A stretch of DNA of 63,478 bases from Streptomyces amritsarensis (GTDB lineage Bacteria; Actinomycetota; Actinomycetes; Streptomycetales; Streptomycetaceae): contig NZ_MQUR01000037.1 in the NCBI RefSeq assembly GCF_001953875.1, positions 1 through 63,478 on the forward strand, written 5' to 3'. The position numbers and the translations under genes are program-made. Of this stretch, positions 16,572 to 25,295 are shown in pieces. Position 1 is the first letter of the stretch, and each line of letters begins with the position of its first letter. The notes under the pieces are model-generated. The model made no database searches. It was not told the origin of the DNA and was given only the letters and a program-made list of their open reading frames with translations.

Positions 16572-16894
16572 CGCCGACGGCGATCACCGCACGGAGGCCG
16601 TCTTCCCATCCCGGGGAGGCGGCCTTCGGCGCTGTGGCGGAGGCGGGCGCAATCCCTCGAAGGGGGGCATCGACACCTCCGGGTGGTTCGAACGCCCGGT
16701 CACCGCGCGGCGCCTGGGGTCGGGGCGGGCATCGCAACTGTGTGCGGGCGTTCGTTCCCCGCGGGCCGTGACGCCGCTCTGAACAGCCACGTTCTTCCGG
16801 CGTCAGTTCGCAGCCGCAGCGCCTCGGGAGGAATCTTGCGATCCGTGCACGTTCATGTGGTGTTCGACCCGGCACCGGGCGGAGGTGGCCGCGC
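16572..16894. other. intergenic region after the lectin remnant
   Basis: About 320 bases without a gene. A hairpin at about 16594-16626 (AGGCCGTCTTCCC pairing with GGGGAGGCGGCCT, some G-U pairs) is a plausible terminator for the lectin gene. The right part leads into the ABC exporter, whose GGAGG ribosome site is at 16881; no clear promoter was seen. Confidence 0.6.
16594..16626 (+). terminator. hairpin after lectin remnant
   Basis: The left arm AGGCCGTCTTCCC pairs with the right arm GGGGAGGCGGCCT through a short loop, with two G-U pairs. It begins 23 bases after the lectin stop codon. Confidence 0.55.
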
Positions 16895-18940
16895 ATGAGG
16901 CTCCTCAAGCGGCCCACGGCCCTCCAGCCCGCCGTCTCGGCGAGCGAGCGACGGCTGTTCGGCGGGCCCCTGCGCTACGACGCCGGCTGGTCCAACCACG
17001 ACTACGCACGCCTGGAGGGGCGGCTGCTGTCCACCCTGCGCTCCATGCCCCGCATGGTCGCCGGGACCCTGCGCCTGGCGTGGGACACCGACCGGCCCGC
17101 CCTGCTCACCGTCGCCGCCGCCGAGGCCGGGCAGGGGGTCACCTCCGCCGTCGGGCTGCTCGTCCTCAGCGAGGTGCTGCGTACGCTCCTCGGCGCGGGC
17201 ACGCCCGCCGAGGGGCTGCACGCCGCCGTGCCGGCCCTGGCCGCGGGTGCGCTGGTCGCCGTACTGGGCGCCGTACTGGCCTCCCGGTCCACGGCGGCCG
17301 CCGGCCGGCTGGAGCCGAAGGTCGAACGGGCCGCGTACGAGCAGTACTTGAAGGCCGCCGTGGAGGTGGAGCTCGAAGCCATCGAGGACGGCGAGTTCCG
17401 CCGGCTGCTGGACAGCGCCCAGTGGGGTCCGCCCTCGGCCCGCCGTACCGTCGGCGCCTGCGTCGCCACCCTCGGCGGGATCATCTCCCTCGTCGCCACC
17501 GCCGGGGTGCTGACCGTGCTGCACCCGCTGCTCCTGCCCATGCTGCTGCTGATCGCCGCCCCGCGCGGCTGGGGCGCGATGCGCGTGGCGCAGCGCCGCT
17601 ACCTGTCCGTCATCACCTGGGTCGAGCACGTCCGCGCCGCCCGGCTCATCGGCCAGCTGCTGATCTCCCGTACGTCGGCCCCCGAGGTGCGGGTCCACGG
17701 CGTCGGCCGCTACCTGCTGGGCCACTACCGCAACATGGCCGAGGTCGCCGAGACCGAAGCCACCCGCCTGGCCAAGGACAAGGCGGCCACCGAGCTGCTC
17801 GCCGCCGCGCTGTCCGGCGCCGCGGCGCTGGTCACGTACGGGGCGATGGTCGCGCTCATCGTCACCGGCCGGATGGACCTCGCCGTCGCCGGTACCGCCG
17901 TGATCGCGGTGCGCACCGGGTCGGCGAGCCTCGGCGCGCTGGTGGCCACCACCAACACCCTGCACGAGGAGTCGCTCTACGTACGGGACCTGGAACGCTT
18001 CGTCGCCGAGGCCGGGCGGCGGGCCATCCCGGACGGCGGACTGCCGCTGCCCGAGCGCCTGGGCACGGTACGGCTGGAGGACGTCCGCTTCAGCTATCCG
18101 GACCGCGACGAGCCCGCGCTCGACGGGGTCTCCCTCACCATCGAGGCGGGCACCGTGGTGGCGCTGGTCGGCGAGAACGGGTCCGGCAAGAGCACACTGG
18201 TCAAACTGCTGGCCGGCCTGCACCTGCCCGACTCCGGGTCGTTGACCTGGGACGGCGTCGAGGTGCGGGACGCGGACCGGGAGCAGGTCTTCGACCGGGT
18301 CGCGCTCCTCACCCAGGACTTCGAGCGGTGGCCGGTGACGGCCCGTACCAACATCGCCATCGGCCGGCCCGGTGCGGAGGGGGACGAGGAGTCGGTCGAG
18401 CGGGCGGCGGAGGTGGTCGCCGCGGCCCGGTACGCGGGGGCCGACCGCGTCGTCGAGAAGCTTCCCCACGGCTACGAGACCCTGCTGGCCCGGGTGTTCA
18501 GGGGCGCCTCGGAACTCTCCGGGGGCCAGTGGCAGAAGTTCGGGCTGGCCAGGACGCGCTTCCGGGACGCCCGCGTCATCGTCGTCGACGAGCCCACCTC
18601 GGCGCTGGACCCGGAGGCGGAGATCGCCGCCTTCGACAGCATCCGGGGGCTCACGGGGCCGCAGCGCGCCGTCGTCCTCGTCACGCACCGGATGTCCGGG
18701 GTGCGGTACGCCGACGTCATCTACGTGCTCCACGAGGGGCGGCTCGTCGAACAGGGCGGCCATGAGGAGCTGTTGGCGCTCGGCGGCCGGTACGCGTCGA
18801 TGTTCCGCATGCAGGCCGAGCAGTTCGCCCAGCAGCCCCCCACGCTGTCTCCGTCCCCCTCCCCTTCCCCGTCCCCGTCCGGGGCCTCTCCTATCCCCCG
18901 GCAGGCGGGCGCGTCGCCCAATGGCACGTCCGTCACCTGA
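16895..18940 (+). CDS. ABC transporter, fused membrane and ATPase domains
   Basis: An exporter half-transporter of 681 residues. An N-terminal membrane domain (about 60-330, several hydrophobic segments) is followed by an ATPase with Walker A GENGSGKST (about 428-436), signature LSGGQWQK (about 541-548) and Walker B VIVVDEPTSALD. The catalytic His follows in LVTHRM. It is closest in look to the NisT/MsbA-like exporters found beside secondary-metabolite and peptide genes; the substrate is unknown. The C-terminus is a Ser-Pro dipeptide tail. The start has GGAGG 10 bases upstream. A strong hairpin separates it from geosmin synthase, so they are probably separate units. Confidence 0.92.
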   Translation: MRLLKRPTALQPAVSASERRLFGGPLRYDAGWSNHDYARLEGRLLSTLRSMPRMVAGTLRLAWDTDRPALLTVAAAEAGQGVTSAVGLLVLSEVLRTLLGAGTPAEGLHAAVPALAAGALVAVLGAVLASRSTAAAGRLEPKVERAAYEQYLKAAVEVELEAIEDGEFRRLLDSAQWGPPSARRTVGACVATLGGIISLVATAGVLTVLHPLLLPMLLLIAAPRGWGAMRVAQRRYLSVITWVEHVRAARLIGQLLISRTSAPEVRVHGVGRYLLGHYRNMAEVAETEATRLAKDKAATELLAAALSGAAALVTYGAMVALIVTGRMDLAVAGTAVIAVRTGSASLGALVATTNTLHEESLYVRDLERFVAEAGRRAIPDGGLPLPERLGTVRLEDVRFSYPDRDEPALDGVSLTIEAGTVVALVGENGSGKSTLVKLLAGLHLPDSGSLTWDGVEVRDADREQVFDRVALLTQDFERWPVTARTNIAIGRPGAEGDEESVERAAEVVAAARYAGADRVVEKLPHGYETLLARVFRGASELSGGQWQKFGLARTRFRDARVIVVDEPTSALDPEAEIAAFDSIRGLTGPQRAVVLVTHRMSGVRYADVIYVLHEGRLVEQGGHEELLALGGRYASMFRMQAEQFAQQPPTLSPSPSPSPSPSGASPIPRQAGASPNGTSVT

Positions 18941-18997
18941 TGCGGTGAACTCCCCCTTGCTCCGCGGGCACCACGGGTAGGGCACTGCTGATCTCTT

Positions 18998-19023
18998 GTG
19001 GGGGCCGGGCCACCGGCCCCCAC
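18998..19023 (+). terminator. perfect 11-bp hairpin between ABC exporter and geoA
   Basis: GTGGGGGCCGG and CCGGCCCCCAC form a perfect 11-bp stem around the loop GCCA. It lies 57 bases after the exporter stop and 28 bases before the geosmin synthase start. It is a likely terminator for the exporter, but if the geoA transcript starts further upstream it would lie in the geoA leader. Confidence 0.7.
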
Positions 19024-19050
19024 ACCTTTGGACGAAGGGCCGACCACGCC

Positions 19051-21282
19051 GTGACGCAGCCGTTCCGACTGCCGGATTTCTACGTGCCGTATCCGGCACG
19101 ACTGAACCCCCACCTGGAGGAGGCGAGGGTCCACAGCAAGCAGTGGGCGCGCGACTTCGCGATGCTGGAGGGTTCCGGCGTCTGGGAGGAGGGCGACCTC
19201 GACTCGCACGACTACGCTCTGCTCTGCTCGTACACCCACCCCGACTGCGACGCCGACGCGCTGTCGCTGGTCACCGACTGGTACGTGTGGGTGTTCTTCT
19301 TCGACGACCACTTCCTGGAGACCTTCAAGCGCTCGCAGGACCGCGCCGGCGCCAAGGCGTACCTCGACCGGCTGGCCGCCTTCATGCCGATGGACCTGGC
19401 CGACGGCTTCCCCGAGCCCACCAACCCGGTGGAGGCGGGCCTCGCCGACCTGTGGCGGCGAACCGTTCCCTCGATGTCGGCGGACTGGCGGGAGCGGTTC
19501 TCCCTGTCCACGAAGAACCTCCTCGACGAGTCGATGTGGGAGCTCGCCAACATCAACATGGGCCGTGTGGCCAACCCCCTCGAATACATCGAGATGCGCC
19601 GCAAGGTGGGCGGCGCCCCCTGGTCGGCCGGCCTGATCGAGTACGTCGCCGCCGAGGTCCCGGCGCGCGTCGCGCACACGCGCCCGCTCGGCGTGCTGCG
19701 GGACGCCTTCTCCGACGCGGTCCACATCAGGAACGACCTCTTCTCCTACGAGCGCGAGGTCACCGACGAGGGCGAACTGTCCAACGCCGTCCTGGTCCTG
19801 GAGACGTTCCTCGGCTGCACCACGCAGGAGGCCGCGGACGTCTCGGGCGACCTGCTCACCTCCCGCCTCCAGCAGTTCGAGCAGACCGCCCTGCACGAGC
19901 TCCCCCAGCTCTTCGCCGACTTCTCGCTCGAACCGGCCGAGATCGCAGCCGTCCTCGCCTACACCAAGGGCCTTCAGGACTGGCAGTCCGGCGGCCACGA
20001 GTGGCACATGGTCTCCAGCCGCTACATGAACGAGGAGGCCAGGGCGACCGCCCCGGTCACCCTCCCCTTCATGCCGTCCGGGCTCGGCACCAGCGCCCTG
20101 GACCTGCGGTCCGTCTTCAACCGGCGCTCGATGGAACTGCGCCGCCGCTCCTTCACCCACGTCCCCTTCGAACGCACCGGGCCGTCCGTGATCCCCGAGA
20201 TCCACATGCCCCACCCGCTCTCCCTGAGCCCCCATCTGGCCCATGCCCGTCAGGAGTCGGTGGCCTGGGCCCGGCGGACGGGTCTGCTGGATCCGCAGCC
20301 GGGCGATCCCGGCTCGGCGATCTGGACCGAGGAGAAGCTGCGCGGCTACGACTTCGCGGTCTGCTCGGCCGGGATCGACCCGGACGCCACACCGGACGAA
20401 CTCGCCCTCAACGCCTGCTGGCTGACCTGGGGCACCTACGCGGACGACTACTACCCGGTGGTGTTCGCGCAGACGAAGAACCTGGCGGCGGCCAAGGCGG
20501 CCACGGCCAGGCTGATCTCCATGCTCCCCGTCGACGACGCGGCGAGCACCGGGCAGCCGCAGCCGCAGCCGTCGACCGCGCTGGAGCGGGGGCTCGCCGA
20601 CCTGTGGGTGCGCACCAGCGCCGGCATGCCGGTGGAGCAGCGCGCCGAGTTCCGGGCGACGGTGGTGGACATGCTGGAGAGCTGGCTGTGGGAGGTGGAC
20701 AACGCCGTCCAGAACCGCATCCCGGACCCGGTGGACTACGCGGAGATGCGGCGGCGGACCTTCGGCAGCCGGCTGACGATGTACCTGTGCCGGCTCGGCC
20801 ACCGGGGCCGGGGCATCCCGGAGGAGATCTACGCCTCGGGGACCATCCGCTCGCTGGAGAACGCCGTCGCCGACGCGGCCTGCCTGATCAACGACATCTA
20901 CTCCTACCAGAAGGAGGTGGAGTTCGAGGGCGAGGTCCACAACCACATCCTGGTGACGCAGAACTTCTTCGACATCGGCTACCCGGAGGCCCTGCACATC
21001 TGCCATGCGCTGATGACCCGGCGCACCGAGGAGTTCGAGCACATCGTGGCCGACCAGCTGCCGGTGCTCTACGACGACTTCCAGCTCGGCGCCGCGGCCC
21101 GGGCGGCCCTGGACGCGTACGTGCGCGAGCTGCAGGACTGGCACGCCGGTGTCCTCAACTGGCATGCGACGGTGCGCCGTTACCGGCCGGAGGACCTGCG
21201 GCGGCCCGACGGGGGCCTGGCCGGCGCGGTCCTGGGCTCCGGCTTCGGCATGGCCGCCGCGAGGCTGGGTGTGCCCGCGTGA
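19051..21282 (+). CDS. geoA: germacradienol/geosmin synthase
   Basis: Bifunctional sesquiterpene cyclase of 743 residues. The N-terminal domain converts farnesyl diphosphate to germacradienol; the C-terminal domain turns that into geosmin with loss of acetone. The N-domain has the acidic motif DDHFLE at 85-90 and the metal triad NDLFSYERE from 228. The C-domain has its counterparts DDYYP at 465 and NDIYSYQKE from 614. Both active sites look intact. The start is GTG. It is a soluble cytoplasmic enzyme, usually developmentally controlled in Streptomyces. It lies alone between two hairpins. Confidence 0.97.
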   Translation: MTQPFRLPDFYVPYPARLNPHLEEARVHSKQWARDFAMLEGSGVWEEGDLDSHDYALLCSYTHPDCDADALSLVTDWYVWVFFFDDHFLETFKRSQDRAGAKAYLDRLAAFMPMDLADGFPEPTNPVEAGLADLWRRTVPSMSADWRERFSLSTKNLLDESMWELANINMGRVANPLEYIEMRRKVGGAPWSAGLIEYVAAEVPARVAHTRPLGVLRDAFSDAVHIRNDLFSYEREVTDEGELSNAVLVLETFLGCTTQEAADVSGDLLTSRLQQFEQTALHELPQLFADFSLEPAEIAAVLAYTKGLQDWQSGGHEWHMVSSRYMNEEARATAPVTLPFMPSGLGTSALDLRSVFNRRSMELRRRSFTHVPFERTGPSVIPEIHMPHPLSLSPHLAHARQESVAWARRTGLLDPQPGDPGSAIWTEEKLRGYDFAVCSAGIDPDATPDELALNACWLTWGTYADDYYPVVFAQTKNLAAAKAATARLISMLPVDDAASTGQPQPQPSTALERGLADLWVRTSAGMPVEQRAEFRATVVDMLESWLWEVDNAVQNRIPDPVDYAEMRRRTFGSRLTMYLCRLGHRGRGIPEEIYASGTIRSLENAVADAACLINDIYSYQKEVEFEGEVHNHILVTQNFFDIGYPEALHICHALMTRRTEEFEHIVADQLPVLYDDFQLGAAARAALDAYVRELQDWHAGVLNWHATVRRYRPEDLRRPDGGLAGAVLGSGFGMAAARLGVPA

Positions 21283-21286
21283 GTCC

Positions 21287-21324
21287 GGCGGCGGGGGCGG
21301 TCCGCGCCGGCCCCCGCCACCGCC
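21287..21324. terminator. terminator between geoA and the converging acetyltransferase
   Basis: GGCGGGGGC and GCCCCCGCC, with outer GGCGGC/ACCGCC pairing, form a hairpin in the 46-base gap between the two converging stop codons. It can serve both strands. Confidence 0.65.
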
Positions 21325-21328
21325 GTTC

Positions 21329-22561
21329 TCAGAACTCGTCGCCGGTGTGCGGCAGTACGGGCGTGCGCAGGGCGTCGTCCAGGGCCGCCGCCGCGCCGGG
21401 CGTGTGCTCCTGCACCAGTCCGGCCGCGACGAGTTCGGTGATCCTGGTGCCGCCCAGGTAGCACGCCGCGAGCTCGCGCACGTCGAGGGCCAGGTCGGCG
21501 GGGCCGTCCGCGTGGCCGTACGTCGCGCCGTGCGGCCCGGCCTTGAGCCGGAAGCGCCCGGCGTTGTCGGGCAGGCGTGCGTCGTGCACCTCCAGCACCA
21601 GTTCCACGGGGGCGGCCCAGGACCTCGCGGTCAGCGCCGCGCGTACGTCGAGCAGGCGCAGCCAGAGCGCCGGGAACTGGGCGGTGACCCGCACCTGGTC
21701 CCGGTCGGCGGCGAAGTGCAGCAGCGGGTCGTCGGCGGGGCGGCCCCAGGCGGAGACCTTGCCCGTGAGGTCCAGGGCGGCCACGCACTCCCAGAGGGCG
21801 GCGGCCACCGCGGGGGTGTCCGCCTCCAGCTCGTCGACCCGGACCAGGCCCGGTGAGCGGGCGGCGCCCCCGTCGTCCGCCGGCTTGGTGCGGTAGATGA
21901 CGTACCCGGCGATGGGCTCGCCCGGGTCGCCCAGGACGATGATCCGGGGCGGGCTCAGCTCCTCGTCCTCCTCGTCCTGTTCGGTGAGCCACTCGTCGCG
22001 CCAGCGCTCGGGGCTGCGGCCGGGGCGACCGGGCCGGCCGGCGCGGGCGGCCTCGTGGAAGGGGCCGATCACGTCGACGGCGTCCTCGGGGTCGACGAGG
22101 CGCAGCGGGCGCCGGTCCGGGTCGATGCGCAGCGCCAGCGGCCGGGTGGAGTCGATCTCGACGGTGGCGCCGGTGGTCGCGCCGCCGTAGCCGAAGCGGC
22201 CGTAGATCGCGGCCTCGGAGGCCCAGAGGGCGGCGATCGGGCGGCCGGCCTCGCCGGCGCGCCGCATCATCCGCGTCATCATGCCGGTGAGCACGCCGCG
22301 GCGCCGGTGGGTGGGCGCCACGCAGACGAAGGTGAGCCCGGGGCAGGGCAGGTCCGCCCCGGGCACCGAGAGCCGGAGGTCGTGTGCGGCCATGAAGCCG
22401 ACCAGGACGTCCCCGTCGTAGGCGCCGATCCGGTCGCAGCGCAGGAGCAGCGCGTGGTGCCGCTCGCGGGCCGCCTTCTCGGGCCGGTCGTGGAAGACCA
22501 GGTAGGCGAGCTCCAGGGCGCGGTCGATGTCGGCCTCGGGTACCTCACGGATGTCCACCAT
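21329..22561 (-). CDS. Eis-like GNAT N-acetyltransferase
   Basis: A 410-residue acetyltransferase with the three-part layout of the Eis (enhanced intracellular survival) family: an N-terminal GNAT domain with the acetyl-CoA loop VAPTHRRRGVLTGMM (about 80-95), a second GNAT-like domain, and an SCP2-like C-terminal domain (about 300-400). The chain ends in Phe, as in Eis, where the terminal carboxylate takes part in catalysis. Family members acetylate amines such as aminoglycosides or lysine side chains; the natural substrate here is unknown. It converges with geoA and ends its own unit. Confidence 0.88.
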   Translation of the reverse strand: MVDIREVPEADIDRALELAYLVFHDRPEKAARERHHALLLRCDRIGAYDGDVLVGFMAAHDLRLSVPGADLPCPGLTFVCVAPTHRRRGVLTGMMTRMMRRAGEAGRPIAALWASEAAIYGRFGYGGATTGATVEIDSTRPLALRIDPDRRPLRLVDPEDAVDVIGPFHEAARAGRPGRPGRSPERWRDEWLTEQDEEDEELSPPRIIVLGDPGEPIAGYVIYRTKPADDGGAARSPGLVRVDELEADTPAVAAALWECVAALDLTGKVSAWGRPADDPLLHFAADRDQVRVTAQFPALWLRLLDVRAALTARSWAAPVELVLEVHDARLPDNAGRFRLKAGPHGATYGHADGPADLALDVRELAACYLGGTRITELVAAGLVQEHTPGAAAALDDALRTPVLPHTGDEF

Positions 22562-22660
22562 GATCGCGAGACTAATCGGTCATCGTGGACCAGTCATCCC
22601 ATATTGGCTTGATCTGCAGGTTCGGCCGATTCCAGCCCCTTCGTCCGCCGGACAATCCGC

Positions 22661-23905
22661 TCAGCGGCCGGCCGGACCGGTCCAGGCCGCCGGGACGTGG
22701 CCGAGGCGGATGCGCTGGGGGTGGTCGCCGACGGGGACGGAGACCCGCTTGGCGCCGGTGGCGAAGTCGATGGCCGTCACCCGGTCGGTGCCGCTCTCGG
22801 AGATCACGCAGGCCGTACCGTCGCCGGAGACCGTGGCCCAGTACGGCTTGGAGGCGGGCACAAGCGGCCCCTCGGCGAGGGTGGTGCGGTCCACGACGGT
22901 CGCGTAGTCGTCCATCGTGCCCGCGATGCAGAGCTTCGCCCCGTCGGGGCTCATCGACATGCCGTGGTGGCGGGAGTCGTTGACCCAGCCGGTGCGGTCG
23001 GTGCCGGTGGCCGGGTTGGCGGGGAGTTCCTTGAGGCGGGTGATCCGGTCGGTGGCCACGTCGTACTCCAGGAAGCCGCCGAAGAACGAGACCTGGAAGT
23101 AGAGCTTCGACTCGTCGGGGCTGAAGGACACCGGGCGCACGGAGTCGGACAGGTCCTTGCGGCCGAAGGCGTCCAGCCGCTCCCGCATGTCGATCACCCG
23201 GACGGTGCGGAAGGTCTGCGCGTCGACCACGGTGATCTTCCGGTCGCCCTTCGTCCAGTCCAGCCAGGGGGCGTCGAGGGCCGTGTTCACCTCGCCGATG
23301 GAGCTGTTCCACAGGTGGCGGCCGTCGCGGGTGAAGGTGTTCTCGTGCGGCTTGTCGCCGGTGCGGAAGGAGCCGGTCTGGCGGCCGGTGGCGATGTCCA
23401 GGACGTGCACGGTGTTGGAGGTGGAGGCCGAGACGGCGATGCGGGTCCCGTCCGGGGAGACCGCCATGTGGTCGGAGCGGAATCCGGAGACCGGGAAGCG
23501 CCAGTTGATCCGTCCGGACGCCAGGTCGATGGAGACGACGTCGGCGAAGCTGGGGCGGGAGGCGACGACCGCGGTGCCGTCCGGGGTGGTGAACATGTCG
23601 TCGACGAACTGGTCGTGGCCCTCGCCGGCGCTCTCCCGGATGCCGAGGAAGAAGGCGAGCTTCACGGGGTTGAGGTAGATCTCGCGGAGCCGCTCCGCCT
23701 TGTCGGGGATCATGTTGATGCGCCCGACCTTGGCGAGATCGCCGGTGGAGGCGAGGACGTCGGCCGTCCCCTCCCAGTTGTTCCCCACGAAGAGCACCTC
23801 GCGCAGGCCGCCGGCCGGAGCGGCCGGGGCCGCCGGGGCGGGCGTGAAGGCGGTCAGCAGGGTGGCCGCGGCCAGCACGCCCAGGGTTCGCACGGTACGC
23901 AACAT
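22661..23905 (-). CDS. secreted YncE-like beta-propeller protein
   Basis: A 414-residue protein with a clear signal peptide (residues 1-28, hydrophobic core LGVLAAATLLTAF, then Ala/Pro-rich cleavage region). The rest is a seven-bladed propeller of the YncE/lactonase type, with repeated blade motifs such as VSPDGTRIAVS, NTVHVLDIATG and SPDGAKLCIAG. Such proteins bind or sense ligands outside the cell; enzyme activity is not evident, because family names like lactonase come from distant members. It is monocistronic. A palindrome TTACCGGCGGGTAA lies 46 bases upstream of its start. Confidence 0.88.
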   Translation of the reverse strand: MLRTVRTLGVLAAATLLTAFTPAPAAPAAPAGGLREVLFVGNNWEGTADVLASTGDLAKVGRINMIPDKAERLREIYLNPVKLAFFLGIRESAGEGHDQFVDDMFTTPDGTAVVASRPSFADVVSIDLASGRINWRFPVSGFRSDHMAVSPDGTRIAVSASTSNTVHVLDIATGRQTGSFRTGDKPHENTFTRDGRHLWNSSIGEVNTALDAPWLDWTKGDRKITVVDAQTFRTVRVIDMRERLDAFGRKDLSDSVRPVSFSPDESKLYFQVSFFGGFLEYDVATDRITRLKELPANPATGTDRTGWVNDSRHHGMSMSPDGAKLCIAGTMDDYATVVDRTTLAEGPLVPASKPYWATVSGDGTACVISESGTDRVTAIDFATGAKRVSVPVGDHPQRIRLGHVPAAWTGPAGR

Positions 23906-23950
23906 CCGCTCAACTCCGTTGTGAGGAAGGGCAGGAGAGGGCTCCTCCGA

Positions 23951-23964
23951 TTACCGGCGGGTAA
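23951..23964. promoter_or_regulatory. possible operator palindrome upstream of the beta-propeller gene
   Basis: TTACC-GGCG-GGTAA is a 14-base inverted repeat about 45 bases upstream of the start on the minus strand, followed by the A/T-rich stretch AAAATA. Position suits an operator or promoter element; no regulator is known. Confidence 0.3.
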
Positions 23965-23981
23965 AATAGGGGGAACGCCAC

Positions 23982-24011
23982 AAGGGCGCAACCCCCACGG
24001 GGTGCGCCCTT
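23982..24011. terminator. hairpin between xdhC and the beta-propeller gene
   Basis: AAGGGCGCAACCCC pairs with GGGGTGCGCCCTT (one bulged base, loop CAC). It lies 24 bases past the xdhC stop. A short T run follows on the plus strand only, but the stem is strong enough to end minus-strand transcription. Confidence 0.65.
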
Positions 24012-24034
24012 TTCTCACCTTCCGCCGTCACTCC

Positions 24035-25198
24035 TCAAGCGACGGAGCCGATCCTGCCGATCACGGTGTTCGCGACGTCCGGGTGGATCGGGATGTGTGC
24101 GCCGGTCAGGGCCGCGCCGCTGCCGCCGCGGCGGTTCGCGACGATCTCGGCGGCGATGGACAGCGCAGTCTCCTCCGGGGAGCGGGCGCCGAGGTCCAGG
24201 CCGATCGGGGAGCGCAGCCGGGCCAGCTCGAGTTCGGTGACGCCGACATCGCGCAGCCGCTTGTTGCGGTCCTCGTGGGTACGGCGGGAGCCCATCGCGC
24301 CGACGTAGGCGACGGGCAGCCTGAGGGCCAGCTCCAGGAGCGGGACGTCGAACTTGGCATCGTGGGTGAGCACGCACAGGACGGTCCGGCCGTCCACCGA
24401 GCCCTCCGAGGACTGCGCCTCCAGGTAGCGGTGCGGCCAGTCCACGACGATCTCGTCGGCCTCGGGGAAACGGTTCCTCGTCGCGAAGACGGGCCGCGCG
24501 TCGCAGACGGTCACCCGGTAGCCGAGGAACTTGCCGATCCGCACGAGCGCGGAGGCGAAGTCGATGGCACCGAAGACGATCATCCGCGGCGGCGGGACGC
24601 TGGACTCGACGAGCACCTTCAGCGGCTCTCCGCAGAGCCTGCCGTCGGCGCCGATCTCCAGCACCCCGGTCCGGCCGGCGTCCAGCATGGCGCGGGCCTC
24701 CTCGGCGACGGTGCGGTCCAGCTCCGGGTGTCCGCCGAGGCCGCCCGCGAAGGGCCCCTCCGTACGGACGAGCACGGCGCGGCCCATCAGCTCGGCCGGC
24801 CCCTCGGCGACCCGGGCCAGCGCGGCGGCCTCGCCGCAGGAGGCGGCGGCAAGCGCCGCCTCGAACACCGCTCGGGCGGGCGAGCCCACGGGCACCGGGG
24901 TGACGAGGATGTCGATGATTCCGCCGCAGGTCAGCCCCACCGCGAAGGCATCGTCGTCGCTGTAGCCGAAGCGCTCCCGGACGGTCTCCCCGTCCTCCAG
25001 CGCCTGCCGGCACAGCTCGTAGACCGCACCCTCCACGCATCCGCCGGAGACCGAGCCGATGGCCGTGCCCTCGCTGTCGACGGCGAGGGCCGCGCCGGGC
25101 TGCCGGGGTGCGCTGCCGCCCACCGCCACGACCGTGGCGACGGCGAAGTCACGTCCCTGCTGTACCCACCGGTTCAGCTCTTCGGCGATGTCCAGCAT
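24035..25198 (-). CDS. xdhC: XdhC/CoxI family molybdoenzyme maturation factor
   Basis: A 387-residue protein with the two parts of the XdhC family: an N-terminal XdhC/CoxI region (about 1-90, with SGGCVEGAV and GLTCGGIIDILV near 55-115) and a C-terminal Rossmann domain (about 205-350, with MIVFGAIDFASALVRIG and YVGAMGSRRTHEDR). It is needed to insert sulfurated molybdenum cofactor into xanthine dehydrogenase and is cytoplasmic. It lies 97 bases downstream of the purine permease on the same strand, in the purine-catabolism block with the three xdh genes. Confidence 0.92.
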   Translation of the reverse strand: MLDIAEELNRWVQQGRDFAVATVVAVGGSAPRQPGAALAVDSEGTAIGSVSGGCVEGAVYELCRQALEDGETVRERFGYSDDDAFAVGLTCGGIIDILVTPVPVGSPARAVFEAALAAASCGEAAALARVAEGPAELMGRAVLVRTEGPFAGGLGGHPELDRTVAEEARAMLDAGRTGVLEIGADGRLCGEPLKVLVESSVPPPRMIVFGAIDFASALVRIGKFLGYRVTVCDARPVFATRNRFPEADEIVVDWPHRYLEAQSSEGSVDGRTVLCVLTHDAKFDVPLLELALRLPVAYVGAMGSRRTHEDRNKRLRDVGVTELELARLRSPIGLDLGARSPEETALSIAAEIVANRRGGSGAALTGAHIPIHPDVANTVIGRIGSVA

Positions 25199-25295
25199 GT
25201 GCGGCCTCCTCGGAGGATTGGGTTCCAGTATCGGGTACGAGCAGGTGCGGACCGGCCGGTCCGGGTCGGGCGACCCGGACCGGCGGTGCTCCGGG

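Noticed and set aside
16895..21282. Terpene biosynthetic cluster with the ABC exporter as a member
   Set aside because: Geosmin needs only one enzyme and a strong hairpin separates the genes, so cluster membership is not supported.
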